64,000 nucleotides of DNA from Brucella rhizosphaerae (lineage in GTDB: Bacteria; Pseudomonadota; Alphaproteobacteria; Rhizobiales; Rhizobiaceae). Both the position numbers and the translations under genes were made by a program. The stretch is taken from contig NZ_NNRK01000034.1 in NCBI RefSeq assembly GCF_002252475.1, positions 744,001-808,000 of the forward strand, given 5' to 3'. The notes under the pieces were generated by a model. It searched no databases and was not told where the DNA came from. It saw only the letters and a program-made list of their open reading frames with translations. Shown here in pieces: positions 1-9,523 of this stretch; positions within the stretch are counted from its first letter, which is position 1, and the number at the start of each line of letters is the position of its first letter.

Positions 1-2
1 CG

Positions 3-560
3 GTCAGCGATGGCGGCAATCAGATTGCAGCACTCGATCTCAGCAAAATCGCCGAGCGTAATCTGCGCAAACAGGTCAACTACACCACCAGCCATCCGGT
101 CGGAACCATCATTGTCGATCCTTATGCGCGCTATCTTTATCTCGTGCAGCCCGGCGGCAAGGCCATGCGCTACTCCGTTGGTGTCGGTCGTGCTGGCCTG
201 ACTTTCAGCGGTGAGGCCAAGGTTGCCTATAAGGCACAGTGGCCGCGTTGGACGCCGACGCAGAACATGATCAAGCGCAATCCGGATCATTACGCGAAAT
301 ATGCCAAGGGTCTGGAAGGCGGCATCCGCAATCCACTCGGCGCGCGAGCCCTCTATCTCTATCGCGATGGCAAAGATACGCTCTATCGCATCCACGGTAC
401 CAATGAGCCATGGTCAGTCGGAAAGGCCGCATCTTCAGGCTGTATCCGTCTTTTCAATCAGGACATTCTCGACCTTCATAAGCGTGTTTCCAGTGGAAGC
501 CGTGTCGTCGTTCTGGACAAGTCTCAATCAAGAGCCCAATCTTCTGAAGGAGAAAACTAA
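3..560 (+). CDS. L,D-transpeptidase (YkuD family), 5' truncated
   Basis: This is the C-terminal 185 residues of a gene that begins left of the window; the frame is open to the first base. The YkuD catalytic signature is complete: His at 393-395, then a Ser-Ser-Gly-Cys-Ile-Arg block with the catalytic Cys at 441-443. Enzymes of this family make 3-3 cross-links in peptidoglycan or attach proteins to it in the periplasm, using that Cys as nucleophile. The stop codon overlaps the start of the following DsbA-like gene by one base (TAATG), so the two are probably co-translated. A second, unrelated-looking L,D-transpeptidase lies at 13697-14239. The family is certain; the substrate is not. Confidence 0.9.
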   Translation, partial: VSDGGNQIAALDLSKIAERNLRKQVNYTTSHPVGTIIVDPYARYLYLVQPGGKAMRYSVGVGRAGLTFSGEAKVAYKAQWPRWTPTQNMIKRNPDHYAKYAKGLEGGIRNPLGARALYLYRDGKDTLYRIHGTNEPWSVGKAASSGCIRLFNQDILDLHKRVSSGSRVVVLDKSQSRAQSSEGEN

Positions 561-1174
561 TGATCAATCGTCGTCAGATGCTGGCAGCTACTGCAGCTGG
601 TGCCGCAACAATTGCCATTTCTGGCGGCGACAGCTTCGCCCAGCGTGTGCCGACCGTTGCCGATGTCCTTTATGACAAGGAAATCCCGGTTCTCGGCAAT
701 CCAAATGGCGATGTCACCATCGTTGAATATTTCGACTATCAGTGCCCTTACTGCAAAAAGGGCCATGCTGAACTGATGCGGGTTGTCGAGAAAGACGGCA
801 AGGTGCGGCTGGTGTTGAAGGACTGGATCATTTTTGGTGACAACTCTGCCTATCCGGCGCGGCTGGTGCTGGCAGCTGAAAAGTCTGGCGAGTATGTCAA
901 GGCGATGGAAGCCATGATGGTAACACCGGGCCGTCTGACCAAAGACCAGACAGATGCAGCACTTAAGAAAGCTGGTCTTGATCCGAAAAAGCTTGAAGCG
1001 GCTTACAAAGCTGACGCTGCACGGATCAACAGCATTCTTGAGCGCAATATGGATCAGGGTGAAGCCTTCAATTTTGGTGGCACACCGTCCTTCGTGATAG
1101 GCACCAGACTTTATGGCGGCGTGATGAAAGAGCAGGACCTGATCGAAGCGATCAAGGAAGCGCGCAAGGCTTAG
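560..1174 (+). CDS. DsbA-family thiol:disulfide oxidoreductase
   Basis: The protein has 204 residues. Residues 1-28 form an export signal with a twin arginine (Arg4-Arg5), a hydrophobic stretch and an Ala-Gln cleavage-like end. The thioredoxin-fold active site is Cys62-Pro-Tyr-Cys65, and the cis-proline loop is Gly-Gly-Thr-Pro-Ser near residue 174. This matches the DsbA/Com1-type periplasmic oxidoreductases common in rhizobia and Brucella. It starts inside the stop codon of the L,D-transpeptidase, whose catalytic residue is a cysteine, so a role in handling the thiol of that enzyme is possible but only inferred. Its own stop codon lies at the edge of a dispersed palindromic element. Confidence 0.88.
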   Translation: MINRRQMLAATAAGAATIAISGGDSFAQRVPTVADVLYDKEIPVLGNPNGDVTIVEYFDYQCPYCKKGHAELMRVVEKDGKVRLVLKDWIIFGDNSAYPARLVLAAEKSGEYVKAMEAMMVTPGRLTKDQTDAALKKAGLDPKKLEAAYKADAARINSILERNMDQGEAFNFGGTPSFVIGTRLYGGVMKEQDLIEAIKEARKA

Positions 1175-1274
1175 AGCATAATCCGACCGGAGTGAAACGA
1201 GGGTCGATAAGATTATGCTTCAAAAAAAAGGATTTAGAGCGCCGATCCGATTCAATCAGATCAAAACGCGCTCT
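1173..1274. repeat. Dispersed palindromic element, family A, full-length copy
   Basis: This 102-base element has two hairpin halves. The first pairs AGCATAATC/GATTATGCT with an inner CGACC/GGGTCG; the second is bounded by AGAGCG and CGCGCTCT. It aligns along its whole length with the 102-base copy at 61527-61628. The left end overlaps the dsbA-like stop codon, so it probably also ends up in the 3' end of that transcript. Confidence 0.75.
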
Positions 1275-1365
1275 GAACCGCTGTTGAAAATTTGAAAGCA
1301 AGCAGCGGAGTGTTGTCAGTCTTGTCTGGGGTTAGATTTCCTTCATAGTAAGAAGGACAACGGAC

Positions 1366-2460
1366 ATGAACCTGATGACACTCACTCCAATGAGCAGCAA
1401 TGACACTGATGAATGCCGCTGGCAGAAAGTGCTGGCGCGCGACAAGGCATCAGATGGCGAATTCGTTTACGCTGTACGCACGACAGGCGTCTATTGCCGC
1501 CCGTCATGCCCGTCGCGTCGCGGCAAGCGCGAAAACGTGCAGTTTTTTGTTGCTTGCGAAGATGCCGAACATGCAGGCTTTCGCCCTTGCATGCGGTGCA
1601 AGCCGCATGTCGATGCGACGCTCGATGCGCAGAATAATGCACGTTATGCCGATATGGTTTCTACGGCCTGCCGCTTCATCGAAAGCGCCGACGAAGTTCC
1701 GGCTCTGGAAGATATTGCAAAGGCTGCAGGTGCCAGCCCTGCACACTTCCATCGCATCTTTAAAAGCTTTACTGGCCTGACGCCAAAAGCTTATGCCGAT
1801 GCCCATCGCGCAGAAAGAATGCGCGCTGCACTCAAAGCCAGCAACGCCCGCGTAACAGATGCGATCTACGAGGCAGGCTATAATTCCTCAAGCCGCTTTT
1901 ATGAGGCTTCGGATAAGATTCTTGGCATGAAGCCCAGGACTTATAAGTCTGGCGGTGAAAATGAGACCATCCGATTTGCCATTGGACAATCGGTACTCGG
2001 CGCTGTTCTGGTGGCGGAAAGCGGGAAGGGCGTTTGCGCCATTCTGATGGGGGATGATCCGCAGGAACTGATCATTGATCTTGAAAAGCGCTTTCCCAAG
2101 GCAGAGCTTTTAGGGGCGGACCGCACCTTTGAAGATCATATCGCGCAGGTGATCGGCTTTGTTGAAAATCCCGGCATTGGTTTTGATCTTCCACTGGATT
2201 TGAGAGGCACCGCTTTCCAGCAGCGCGTGTGGCAGGCGTTGCGGGAGATCCCGCTTGGCAAGACCGTAAGCTATAGCGAACTTGCACAGACCATCGGCCT
2301 GCCCAAATCAACGCGGGCCGTGGCGCAAGCCTGTGGTGCCAACAAGATCGCTGTTGCTGTTCCTTGCCATCGCGTCGTGCGCAATGATGGCGGCCTTTCC
2401 GGCTATCGCTGGGGTATAGAGCGCAAGCGTGATCTGCTCGAAAGAGAGCGCCAGTCATGA
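1366..2460 (+). CDS. ada: Ada: bifunctional transcriptional activator / O6-methylguanine-DNA methyltransferase
   Basis: All three Ada modules are present in 364 residues. The N-terminal zinc domain has Cys44, Cys48, Cys75 and Cys78, with the same spacing as the E. coli protein, whose first Cys accepts methyl groups from phosphotriesters. An AraC-type helix-turn-helix follows at about 100-190. The C-terminal suicide methyltransferase carries Pro-Cys334-His-Arg-Val-Val. Methylated Ada activates the adaptive response to alkylation. The start has an AAGGAC ribosome site; later ATGs at 1375 and 1390 are possible. The stop overlaps the start of the 2OG oxygenase (ATGA), which suggests that gene belongs to the Ada regulon. 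Confidence 0.96.
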   Translation: MNLMTLTPMSSNDTDECRWQKVLARDKASDGEFVYAVRTTGVYCRPSCPSRRGKRENVQFFVACEDAEHAGFRPCMRCKPHVDATLDAQNNARYADMVSTACRFIESADEVPALEDIAKAAGASPAHFHRIFKSFTGLTPKAYADAHRAERMRAALKASNARVTDAIYEAGYNSSSRFYEASDKILGMKPRTYKSGGENETIRFAIGQSVLGAVLVAESGKGVCAILMGDDPQELIIDLEKRFPKAELLGADRTFEDHIAQVIGFVENPGIGFDLPLDLRGTAFQQRVWQALREIPLGKTVSYSELAQTIGLPKSTRAVAQACGANKIAVAVPCHRVVRNDGGLSGYRWGIERKRDLLERERQS

Positions 2461-3158
2461 AGGATAAACTGGCCTCTTACGACTGGGGAAAAATCGCCGA
2501 TGAGCTGGATCAGTTTGGCACGGCGACGCTTGCAAGAATCTTTTCCCCCCAGCAATGCAACAAGATTGCCGGGCTCTATGAAGCACCAGATGCATTCCGC
2601 TCGACAATCACGATGGCGAGACATGGCTTCGGGCGCGGTGAATACAAGTATTTTGCCAACCCGCTCCCGGACGTCATTCAGGGCTTACGGCAGGAGTTAT
2701 ATGCGCGGCTAAGTCCCATCGCCAATCTTTGGAGTGAGCGTCTGGGGAGCGGAGGCAAATATCCCGCAAGCCATGATGAGTATCTCGCAATCTGCCATGC
2801 AGCAGGGCAGGTGCGTCCGACACCGCTGATCCTGCAATATGTCGAGGGTGACTATAATTGCCTGCATCAGGATCTTTACGGCGATCTTGCTTTCCCACTT
2901 CAGGTAGCTGTCCTGCTGTCACAGCCGGGCGAAGATTTTACCGGCGGTGAGTTTGTATTGACCGAGCAGCGTCCGCGCATGCAGAGCAGGGCGGAAGTCG
3001 TGCCGTTGCAACAGGGCGATGCGGTGATATTTGCCGTCAGTGATCGACCGATGCGCGGGACGCGTGGTGATTATCGCGTCAAGATGCGCCATGGGGTGAG
3101 CCGCTTGCGCTCAGGCAAACGCCATACGCTGGGCATTATATTTCATGATGCAAAATAA
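2457..3158 (+). CDS. 2OG-Fe(II) oxygenase co-transcribed with ada
   Basis: The 233-residue protein has the iron triad of the 2-oxoglutarate oxygenases: His137 and Asp139 in an HQD motif, and His212, followed by Arg222 that would bind 2-oxoglutarate. Pro, Gly and acidic residues between them (PGEDFTGGEF) are typical of the prolyl-hydroxylase-like fold. It is not a classical AlkB: the usual AlkB signature is not visible. It starts at the ATGA overlap with ada, so translational coupling is likely. By context it may reverse alkylation damage or work on another substrate during alkylation stress; the true substrate is unknown to me. Confidence 0.87.
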   Translation: MKDKLASYDWGKIADELDQFGTATLARIFSPQQCNKIAGLYEAPDAFRSTITMARHGFGRGEYKYFANPLPDVIQGLRQELYARLSPIANLWSERLGSGGKYPASHDEYLAICHAAGQVRPTPLILQYVEGDYNCLHQDLYGDLAFPLQVAVLLSQPGEDFTGGEFVLTEQRPRMQSRAEVVPLQQGDAVIFAVSDRPMRGTRGDYRVKMRHGVSRLRSGKRHTLGIIFHDAK

Positions 3159-3218
3159 GGGGTTGCAACGTTTCGGTTGATGGCTTTTGATCGCGACACA
3201 AGATCAAAGGAGTCGGAA

Positions 3219-3569
3219 ATGAGCGTGACCATCTACGGTATCAAAAACTGTGACACCATGAAGAAGGCGCGCACCTGGCTTGAAGATCACGGCATCGATT
3301 ATGCCTTCCACGATTACAAGAAGGAAGGTCTTGATGGCGGGACACTTGACCGATTTCTACAAGACATCGAATGGGAAAAGCTGCTCAATCGTGCAGGCAC
3401 GACTTTCCGCAAACTACCCGAAGAAGATCGTCAGAATGTCGATGCTGCAAAGGCGCGCGAATTGATGCTGGCACAGCCTTCCATGGTCAAACGTCCGGTA
3501 CTTGATAAGGATGGAAAACTGACCGTTGGCTTCAAACCTGATCAGTATGAGGCGTTTTTCAAAGCTTGA
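3219..3569 (+). CDS. ArsC/YffB-family reductase
   Basis: A 116-residue thioredoxin-fold protein with the typical start Tyr-Gly-Ile-Lys-Asn-Cys-Asp-Thr-Met-Lys-Lys, Cys11 being the predicted nucleophile. This is the signature of the YffB/Spx branch of the ArsC family, whose members use glutathione but are not necessarily arsenate reductases. I chose ATG 3219 because an AAGGAG site stands seven bases before it; an open frame with a start at 3177 adds 14 unlikely residues. It stands alone between the ada pair and a membrane protein gene. No ars genes are near, so arsenate resistance is not supported. Confidence 0.86.
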   Translation: MSVTIYGIKNCDTMKKARTWLEDHGIDYAFHDYKKEGLDGGTLDRFLQDIEWEKLLNRAGTTFRKLPEEDRQNVDAAKARELMLAQPSMVKRPVLDKDGKLTVGFKPDQYEAFFKA

Positions 3570-3630
3570 GCATCTCAAGGTCTGCCTTAGATAATATGTC
3601 TTAACATGACGATAGCGGGCAGGCCAAACC

Positions 3631-4647
3631 ATGCATAAGCGGATAGACAAAGTTTTGCAGCAATGGTCGGTAAGTTGGCGTGATGCGCTGATTGCCTCTA
3701 TTGGTGGAGCCGTCGCATGGCTCATTTGTCAATGGCTGCTGGGTCAGCCGCTGCCGGTCTTTGCCATGGTGACGGCAGTTATCTGTTTGGCGCCCAATCT
3801 CCCTAATCATGGCAAACAGGCCGTCGGCGTCATTACGGGTGTCACGACGGGTGTCGTGGTGGGAGAGTTGTCCCTGCTTTTACCGGAAACAATTCCGGTC
3901 TTGCATATGAGCGTTGTCACCTGCATCGCCATGGTTCTTGCCACAACTTTTGGTCTCGCACCTGCAATTGCCATCCAATCGGGTGTTTCCGCCATTCTTG
4001 TGCTGGCCATGGGGCCGCAAGTGGCTGGAATGACACGTCTTATCGATGTGCTGGTGGGCGCTGGCGTTGGTCTGCTGTTCAGCCAGATACTGGTGACGCC
4101 CGATCCTGTGCGGCTGATTGATCGAGCCGTTCGAGGACTGGTGGATAACATCCTGAAAGGCTTAAAGCAGTCAGCAACCGCTCTTGAAAAACAGGACGTT
4201 GTTCATGCGCAAAGCGCGATAAACCAGTTCACGCAGGCCCAACGAGCGGTCAATGCTCTGGGCGACGGCATTGCTTTAGCGCGGTCGAATGCGCGCTGGT
4301 CGTTGCGTGGACGCCTTGTCGCGCGTGAAGTCAGTGAAATGGCAGGCCGCTATGATCGTCGCGGCATTCGTCTTTATGCATCGGCGCTGCTGTTTGGCGA
4401 AGCGCTTGGCAATGCGTTGCGCAAGAAAGAAGCTTCGCCACCTGAATGGATCGCACGGTCACTGCAATCAGTGATCCACAATTGCAATCTGGAAGAAGGT
4501 GAGACACCGGAGCGTCTGACGCCAGTGCCTCAGGATATTGATTTCAGCTGGCGTGATACGGCTTTCCGTCTGCAATCGGTGAATGAAACGCTGCTTCACT
4601 TCCTGCATTCGGCCCAGCCCGACAGTGTGCCTGTTCGCAGGACATAA
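3631..4647 (+). CDS. FUSC-like / aromatic acid exporter-type membrane protein
   Basis: 338 residues. The N-terminal half holds several hydrophobic segments (about residues 19-35, 45-60, 67-85, 90-110 and 115-150) with the start Trp-Arg-Asp-Ala-Leu typical of FUSC/ArAE_1 proteins. The C-terminal half is soluble and helical. Members of the family are inner-membrane parts of efflux systems for aromatic acids or other small compounds, but no partner (membrane fusion protein or outer-membrane channel) is nearby. I recognise the fold type rather than a specific gene. The substrate is unknown. Confidence 0.68.
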   Translation: MHKRIDKVLQQWSVSWRDALIASIGGAVAWLICQWLLGQPLPVFAMVTAVICLAPNLPNHGKQAVGVITGVTTGVVVGELSLLLPETIPVLHMSVVTCIAMVLATTFGLAPAIAIQSGVSAILVLAMGPQVAGMTRLIDVLVGAGVGLLFSQILVTPDPVRLIDRAVRGLVDNILKGLKQSATALEKQDVVHAQSAINQFTQAQRAVNALGDGIALARSNARWSLRGRLVAREVSEMAGRYDRRGIRLYASALLFGEALGNALRKKEASPPEWIARSLQSVIHNCNLEEGETPERLTPVPQDIDFSWRDTAFRLQSVNETLLHFLHSAQPDSVPVRRT

Positions 4648-4775
4648 TTTTATGCTTCTGTAGAATCGCTACTGTAAAAGCCACCAAGTGACCGGAAACC
4701 TTACAAAAATTTAACTGGTAAAGGATGCGGGACAGGCATTTCATAAACGCAGAATTGCATTTTTGGATTTCCCCG

Positions 4776-6020
4776 ATGTTTGTATCGTTCTTCCCGCGTC
4801 CCAGGCTCTTCTTTTCATCAGCACTTCTCTGGACCATCCTTGCTGTCCTGGGCTGGTATGAAGGGGGTGCGAAACTGGGCCGAATAATCGGGTTGCCGCC
4901 CGCTGCAGCTGACGCGGTGCCGATTATCGGTGTGAGCATCTTCTGGTCAGCGCCATTCCTTTGGTTCTATATTTATTTCGCAGTCGTGGCGCTGGCGTTC
5001 TACACTCTGTGGGCTTGCTTCTCACCGCATCAATGGCAGCGCTGGTCGATCCTTGGCTCGGCGCTTATCCTTTTTACGACCTATTTCAGCGTTCAGGTCA
5101 GCGTTGCGGTCAATGCCTGGTATGGCCCGTTCTATGACATGGTGCAAAAGGCATTGAGTACGCCGGGTGCCGTTAAGGCGGCCGATTTTTACTGGGGCGC
5201 ATTACAATTCGCGGGGATTGCTTTTCTGGCGATCACCATCGGCGTGCTGAGTATGTTCTTCGTCAGCCATTATATCTTCCGCTGGCGCACGGCCATGAAC
5301 AATTATTACATGCTGCACTGGCAGAAGCTGCGCCATATCGAAGGTGCTGCCCAGCGCGTGCAGGAAGACACCATGCGCTTTTCAACCACGCTGGAGCAGC
5401 TTGGTGTAAGCCTTGTAAAGTCGGTTATGACGCTGATAGCCTTTCTGCCGGTACTTTTCACGTTCTCGGAAAAGGTCAACGAACTCCCGCTTATCGGCAC
5501 TATTCCGCATGCTCTTGTTTGGGCAGCGATCGTCTGGGCTATATTCGGGACCGGTTTTCTGGCGCTTGTCGGCATCAAGCTGCCGGGGTTGGAATTCAAC
5601 AATCAACGTGTGGAAGCGGCTTATCGCAAGGAGCTTGTTTACGGCGAAGACCACGCAGACCGCGCTGAACCTATAAGAATGGGCGAGCTGTTTTCAAATG
5701 TGCGCCACAATTATTTCCGGCTGTATTTCCACTATGTCTATTTCAACGTCGCGCGTATTTTCTATCTGCAGGCGGATGGTATTTTCCCGCTGCTGATCCT
5801 TATTCCCTCGATTGTCGCGGGCAAGCTGACGCTGGGTCTGATGAGCCAGATTTCCAACGTTTTCGAGCAGGTGCGGACCTCGTTCCAATATCTCGTCAAT
5901 TCATGGACGACGATTATCGAGTTGCTCTCAATCTATAAGCGCTTGCGGGGCTTTGAGGCCGCTATTGATGGGCCGTTAGTGCCTGTACTGGATCAGGAAA
6001 ATCTCGGGCTGTCGGCATAA
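4776..6020 (+). CDS. bacA: BacA/SbmA peptide transporter
   Basis: The protein begins [12 protein letters not shown] and runs 414 residues with about seven to eight membrane segments, as in BacA of rhizobia and Brucella. SbmA/BacA proteins are proton-driven importers of peptides such as bleomycin-type and proline-rich antimicrobial peptides, and in these bacteria affect very-long-chain fatty acids of lipid A and chronic host association. The open frame reaches up to an ATG at 4725, but homologues start at the MFxSFFP motif, so ATG 4776 is preferred although its ribosome site is weak. It converges with the deacetylase gene, leaving only 21 bases between the stops. Confidence 0.9.
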   Translation: MFVSFFPRPRLFFSSALLWTILAVLGWYEGGAKLGRIIGLPPAAADAVPIIGVSIFWSAPFLWFYIYFAVVALAFYTLWACFSPHQWQRWSILGSALILFTTYFSVQVSVAVNAWYGPFYDMVQKALSTPGAVKAADFYWGALQFAGIAFLAITIGVLSMFFVSHYIFRWRTAMNNYYMLHWQKLRHIEGAAQRVQEDTMRFSTTLEQLGVSLVKSVMTLIAFLPVLFTFSEKVNELPLIGTIPHALVWAAIVWAIFGTGFLALVGIKLPGLEFNNQRVEAAYRKELVYGEDHADRAEPIRMGELFSNVRHNYFRLYFHYVYFNVARIFYLQADGIFPLLILIPSIVAGKLTLGLMSQISNVFEQVRTSFQYLVNSWTTIIELLSIYKRLRGFEAAIDGPLVPVLDQENLGLSA

Positions 6021-6041
6021 GTCAGATCGCCAGCTACAGTC

Positions 6042-7037
6042 CTATGATCGGTTCTGAGCGGCATGGCCGCTCGAACCATCGGAGTGGGCGTCGGTGCTGT
6101 TAAGATAATCATTATAAGTCGTGCATTTGACATCGGGCTTGTTGCAGACTTCCGAGACCAGTCGTTCCATGGCGCGCCAATAGGCTCCGTCATTCATCAG
6201 AACGAAGTGAAAGCCGAGCTGCAGCGGAATGCGCTCGCCGTCATATTGCTTGTCGAATGCAGCGCGAAAAGCCTTGTAGGCACGGTCCTCGAACTCCGCT
6301 GATTGGGCAGGTAATTCCTTGCCCTTTGAATGACGAACATAGAGGTTGTAATCCATGCCGATGATAGCGCGTTGTGAAGGGCCCTCGGGAATAAGCGGCA
6401 GGCCAAATGATGCAAATGGCCCATTGAGCTGCTGCAATTCCGGTCCACGGGTGACAGACGACGCCTGATAGCGGAAGCCATTGGCTTTCAACGCATCCTG
6501 CACGGGCTTGGAGGCTGCGAGGTAAGGTGCGCGAAAACCGTTGATGCCATTGCGGGCCAGTTCCTGCCAGCCTTCCGGCTCCCCGTCGATGCCGTTGTTC
6601 TTGTAGGCGCCTGCGGTGATGCGACGGAATTCCTTGATTTCCTTGTCCCAGTCTGCGGTTGACCAATTGGTGCCATCAAAATGGCCGCAGCCGTGGCTGG
6701 CAATCTCGTTGCCTTCCAGATGTGCCTGCCAGACATTGTCGAGGCGGGTCACAACCTCGTCATGACTTAATGCAAAGCCGACATTGGATGCACCAGCACG
6801 CTTATGCGGCGGCTGGTAATCGCGCCGGTCTTTCTTGGTCATGAGAAAGACGCAAGACAAGAAATAGGTGAAATGTGCGTTGTTGTTTTTGGCCAGTTCC
6901 CGCGAACGCGTCCAGAGCTTGTTATCATGCGCACCATCGAACGAAATCAGCACATATTGCGGCTTCGTGGTCTGGGCGACGACGGGGCTTGCAGCGAGTG
7001 CGGAAGCGATGATGACAGCAGGTGTGATAAGACGCAT
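6042..7037 (-). CDS. Secreted polysaccharide deacetylase (NodB-like)
   Basis: 331 residues from ATG 7037. The first 22 form a signal peptide ending Val-Val-Ala-Gln. The mature part starts with a NodB-type strand (VLISFDGAHDN) and has a His motif in SHGCGHFDG, as expected for metal-dependent de-N-acetylases of carbohydrate esterase family 4. The enzyme should act in the periplasm on peptidoglycan or exopolysaccharide. A longer frame to 7115 has no signal-like start and is less likely. It is convergent with bacA. The precise sugar substrate cannot be deduced. Confidence 0.82.
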   Translation of the reverse strand: MRLITPAVIIASALAASPVVAQTTKPQYVLISFDGAHDNKLWTRSRELAKNNNAHFTYFLSCVFLMTKKDRRDYQPPHKRAGASNVGFALSHDEVVTRLDNVWQAHLEGNEIASHGCGHFDGTNWSTADWDKEIKEFRRITAGAYKNNGIDGEPEGWQELARNGINGFRAPYLAASKPVQDALKANGFRYQASSVTRGPELQQLNGPFASFGLPLIPEGPSQRAIIGMDYNLYVRHSKGKELPAQSAEFEDRAYKAFRAAFDKQYDGERIPLQLGFHFVLMNDGAYWRAMERLVSEVCNKPDVKCTTYNDYLNSTDAHSDGSSGHAAQNRS

Positions 7038-7262
7038 GTGGGAATGAACGCTATCTGGCCGGAAAAGTTGCCTGTTAGTCACAAAATATGGCGAAGCTCG
7101 GACACAAATGCACAATGTTTCTTGCGCTTACAGCTTATTTCGTCGACAGGTCTTACATATGGCGCGAATTCCGACTAAAAGCGCCAGAATAGATAAATTA
7201 AGATCAACGGTTTTTAGAGCGTGGCTCCACCAGCGCCGCACTCCACTAAAGATGGCAGGTCC

Positions 7263-7943
7263 ATGGCAGACGACAGTTTCATTCGCGAGGTAAACGAGGA
7301 ACTCCGTTCGGAACGGGCAAAGCAGGTTTGGAAAAACTTTGGCCCCGTTGTGATCGGTGGTGCGGTTGCGGTTGTCATTGGTACAGCCGCCTGGGTTGGC
7401 TATCAGCATTGGACTGACAGCAAGGCCTCTGCTTCCGGCGACAAGTTTCTGGCGGCTCTTGATCTGGCCTCTTCCGGCAAGAACGATGAAGCTATCGCAG
7501 CGCTCGATGATCTGGAAAAGACCGGCTATGGCTCTTATCCGGTACTGGCACGTTTGCGTGCAGCATCGGTTCGGGCAGAAAAGGGCGATGTGACAGCGGC
7601 GGTTACAGCCTTTGATGCTGTTTCAGCCGACAATGCTGTTCCTGCGCCAATGCGTGACGTGGCGCGTCTGCGTGCCGCTTATCTGCTCGTTGATTCTGGT
7701 TCTTATGATGATGTCGCAAAGCGTGTTGAAACGCTTTCGGCAGATGGTAATCCAATGCGCTCCAGTGCGCGCGAGGCTCTTGGTCTTGCAGCATGGAAGG
7801 CAGAGCGTTTCGACGATGCTGCCAAGCTTTATCAGCAGATTGCCAATGACACTCTGGCTCCGGCGAATATCCGCCAGCGGGCCAATACAATGCTAGATCT
7901 CATGCGCGGCGCCGGTATCAACTTGCCGGAAGCCCAAGGCTAA
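7263..7943 (+). CDS. Membrane-anchored TPR protein upstream of der (YfgM-like)
   Basis: 226 residues with a short cytosolic N-terminus (MADDSFIREVNEELRSER), one membrane segment at about 28-50, and a periplasmic helical-repeat part. This arrangement is that of YfgM-type proteins (TPR_21 family), which interact with the SecYEG translocon and periplasmic chaperones. As in many proteobacteria it sits directly before der, with 31 bases between. The chosen ATG is favoured over an in-frame start at 7221 because the longer form adds an atypical extension. Role by family and context, not by direct proof. Confidence 0.8.
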   Translation: MADDSFIREVNEELRSERAKQVWKNFGPVVIGGAVAVVIGTAAWVGYQHWTDSKASASGDKFLAALDLASSGKNDEAIAALDDLEKTGYGSYPVLARLRAASVRAEKGDVTAAVTAFDAVSADNAVPAPMRDVARLRAAYLLVDSGSYDDVAKRVETLSADGNPMRSSAREALGLAAWKAERFDDAAKLYQQIANDTLAPANIRQRANTMLDLMRGAGINLPEAQG

Positions 7944-7974
7944 CCCGCGCTTACCTCCGGAGTAATACGAACCC

Positions 7975-9426
7975 ATGGGTTTCACTCTCGCCATCGTCGG
8001 GCGTCCCAATGTCGGCAAGTCCACACTGTTCAATCGCCTCGTCGGCCGCAAGCTGGCGCTGGTCGATGACTTGCCGGGCGTTACGCGCGACCGGCGCATC
8101 CATGATGCCAGGCTTTACGATCTGAAGTTTCAGGTCATCGATACTGCTGGTCTTGAAGATGCAGCCAATGACAGTCTGGAAGCACGTATGCGCGCCCAGA
8201 CTGAGGCTGCTATCTCTGAAGCTGATGCAATTTTGTTTGTGGTTGATGCCAAAGCGGGCCTGACGCCTGCCGACAGCACTTTTGCTGAACTCGTGCGTCG
8301 TTCGGGTCGTCCCGTTGTGCTGGTCGCCAACAAGGCTGAAGCCCGTGGCGCGCAAGCCGGCATGTACGATGCATTCCAGCTTGGATTGGGCGAGCCATGC
8401 GCGGTTTCGGCTGAACACGGTCAGGGTATGCCTGATCTGCGGGATGCTATCGTTGAGCTTTTGGGTGAAGATGTTGTCTTCGCTGATGAGCGTGCAGAAG
8501 AAGCTGCGGAAGAGTCTTTCACACCAACGGCGGTGGGTGAGCTGATCGGCGACGATATCGAAGACCCGGATGAAGAAATCATTCCGGAATACGATACGAC
8601 CAAGCCATTGCGCATTGCGATTGTTGGACGCCCGAATGCAGGCAAGTCCACAATGATCAATACGATGCTCGGCGAAGACCGTCTGCTGACGGGCCCTGAA
8701 GCCGGTATCACGCGCGATTCGATTTCCGTTGACTGGGAATGGCGTGGCCGCAACATCAAGCTTTTTGACACCGCTGGTCTGCGCCGCAAATCGCGCGTAC
8801 AGGAAAAGCTTGAAAAGCTTTCCGTGGCAGATGGTCTGCGTGCGATCCGCTTCGCTGAAGTGGTTATCATTGTTCTTGATGCGACGATTCCGTTTGAAAA
8901 ACAGGATTTGCAGATTGCCGATCTGATTATTCGTGAGGGTCGTGCACCGGTTATCGCGTTTAACAAATGGGATCTGATCGAAGACCGCCAGATGGTTCTG
9001 GAAGATCTTTACGAAAAGACTGCGCGGCTTCTGCCGCAGGTGCGCGGCCTCCGCGCAGTACCGATTTCCGGCGAGCGTGGCCAGGGGCTGGACAAGCTCA
9101 TGGAGAACGTAATCAAGACGCATGAAATCTGGAACCGTCGTATCTCGACAGGTCGTCTCAATCGTTGGCTGGAAGGTGTTATTGCGCATCAGCCGCCACC
9201 GGCAGTTTCCGGACGTCGTCTCAAAGTCAAGTATATGACGCAGATCAAGACCCGCCCACCGGGCTTCGTGGTCTCCTGCTCACGTCCTGATGCAATGCCG
9301 CAATCCTATGTGCGTTATCTTATCAACGGCCTGCGCGAGACCTTCGAGATGCCGGGCGTGCCGATCCGTCTGTCGCTCAAAACATCGGAAAACCCGTTCG
9401 CGGGTCGCGCAAAGAAAAAAAGATAA
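7975..9426 (+). CDS. der: GTPase Der (EngA), ribosome assembly
   Basis: 483 residues with two tandem GTPase domains, a feature unique to Der. The first P-loop is GRPNVGKST at 9-17 and the second GRPNAGKST at about 219-227; both are followed by DTAG switch motifs and NKxD-type specificity motifs (NKAE, NKWD). A KH-like domain ends the protein. Der acts in late maturation of the 50S subunit and is essential in most bacteria. The linker between the domains is long and acidic, as in other alphaproteobacteria. It probably shares a transcript with the TPR gene and ends at the terminator at 9485-9513. Confidence 0.98.
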   Translation: MGFTLAIVGRPNVGKSTLFNRLVGRKLALVDDLPGVTRDRRIHDARLYDLKFQVIDTAGLEDAANDSLEARMRAQTEAAISEADAILFVVDAKAGLTPADSTFAELVRRSGRPVVLVANKAEARGAQAGMYDAFQLGLGEPCAVSAEHGQGMPDLRDAIVELLGEDVVFADERAEEAAEESFTPTAVGELIGDDIEDPDEEIIPEYDTTKPLRIAIVGRPNAGKSTMINTMLGEDRLLTGPEAGITRDSISVDWEWRGRNIKLFDTAGLRRKSRVQEKLEKLSVADGLRAIRFAEVVIIVLDATIPFEKQDLQIADLIIREGRAPVIAFNKWDLIEDRQMVLEDLYEKTARLLPQVRGLRAVPISGERGQGLDKLMENVIKTHEIWNRRISTGRLNRWLEGVIAHQPPPAVSGRRLKVKYMTQIKTRPPGFVVSCSRPDAMPQSYVRYLINGLRETFEMPGVPIRLSLKTSENPFAGRAKKKR

Positions 9427-9484
9427 AGCATTACTGGCGAGAGCGGTTGCCGGTTTCGCGGGTTAAAAATGCTGTTGGATCAAG

Positions 9485-9513
9485 AAAAACCCGGGGTTGT
9501 ATCCCGGGTTTTT
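9485..9513. terminator. Rho-independent terminator after der, bidirectional
   Basis: The stem AAAAACCCGGG/CCCGGGTTTTT is perfect over 11 pairs with a seven-base loop and a T run on either strand. It can serve der on the plus strand and the SDR gene (9524-10300) on the minus strand. Confidence 0.92.
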
Positions 9514-9523
9514 CTATTGAGCT

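Noticed and set aside
7951..9189. A 412-codon minus-strand frame opposite der
   Set aside because: It lies wholly over a conserved GTPase gene and has no family resemblance or ribosome site.
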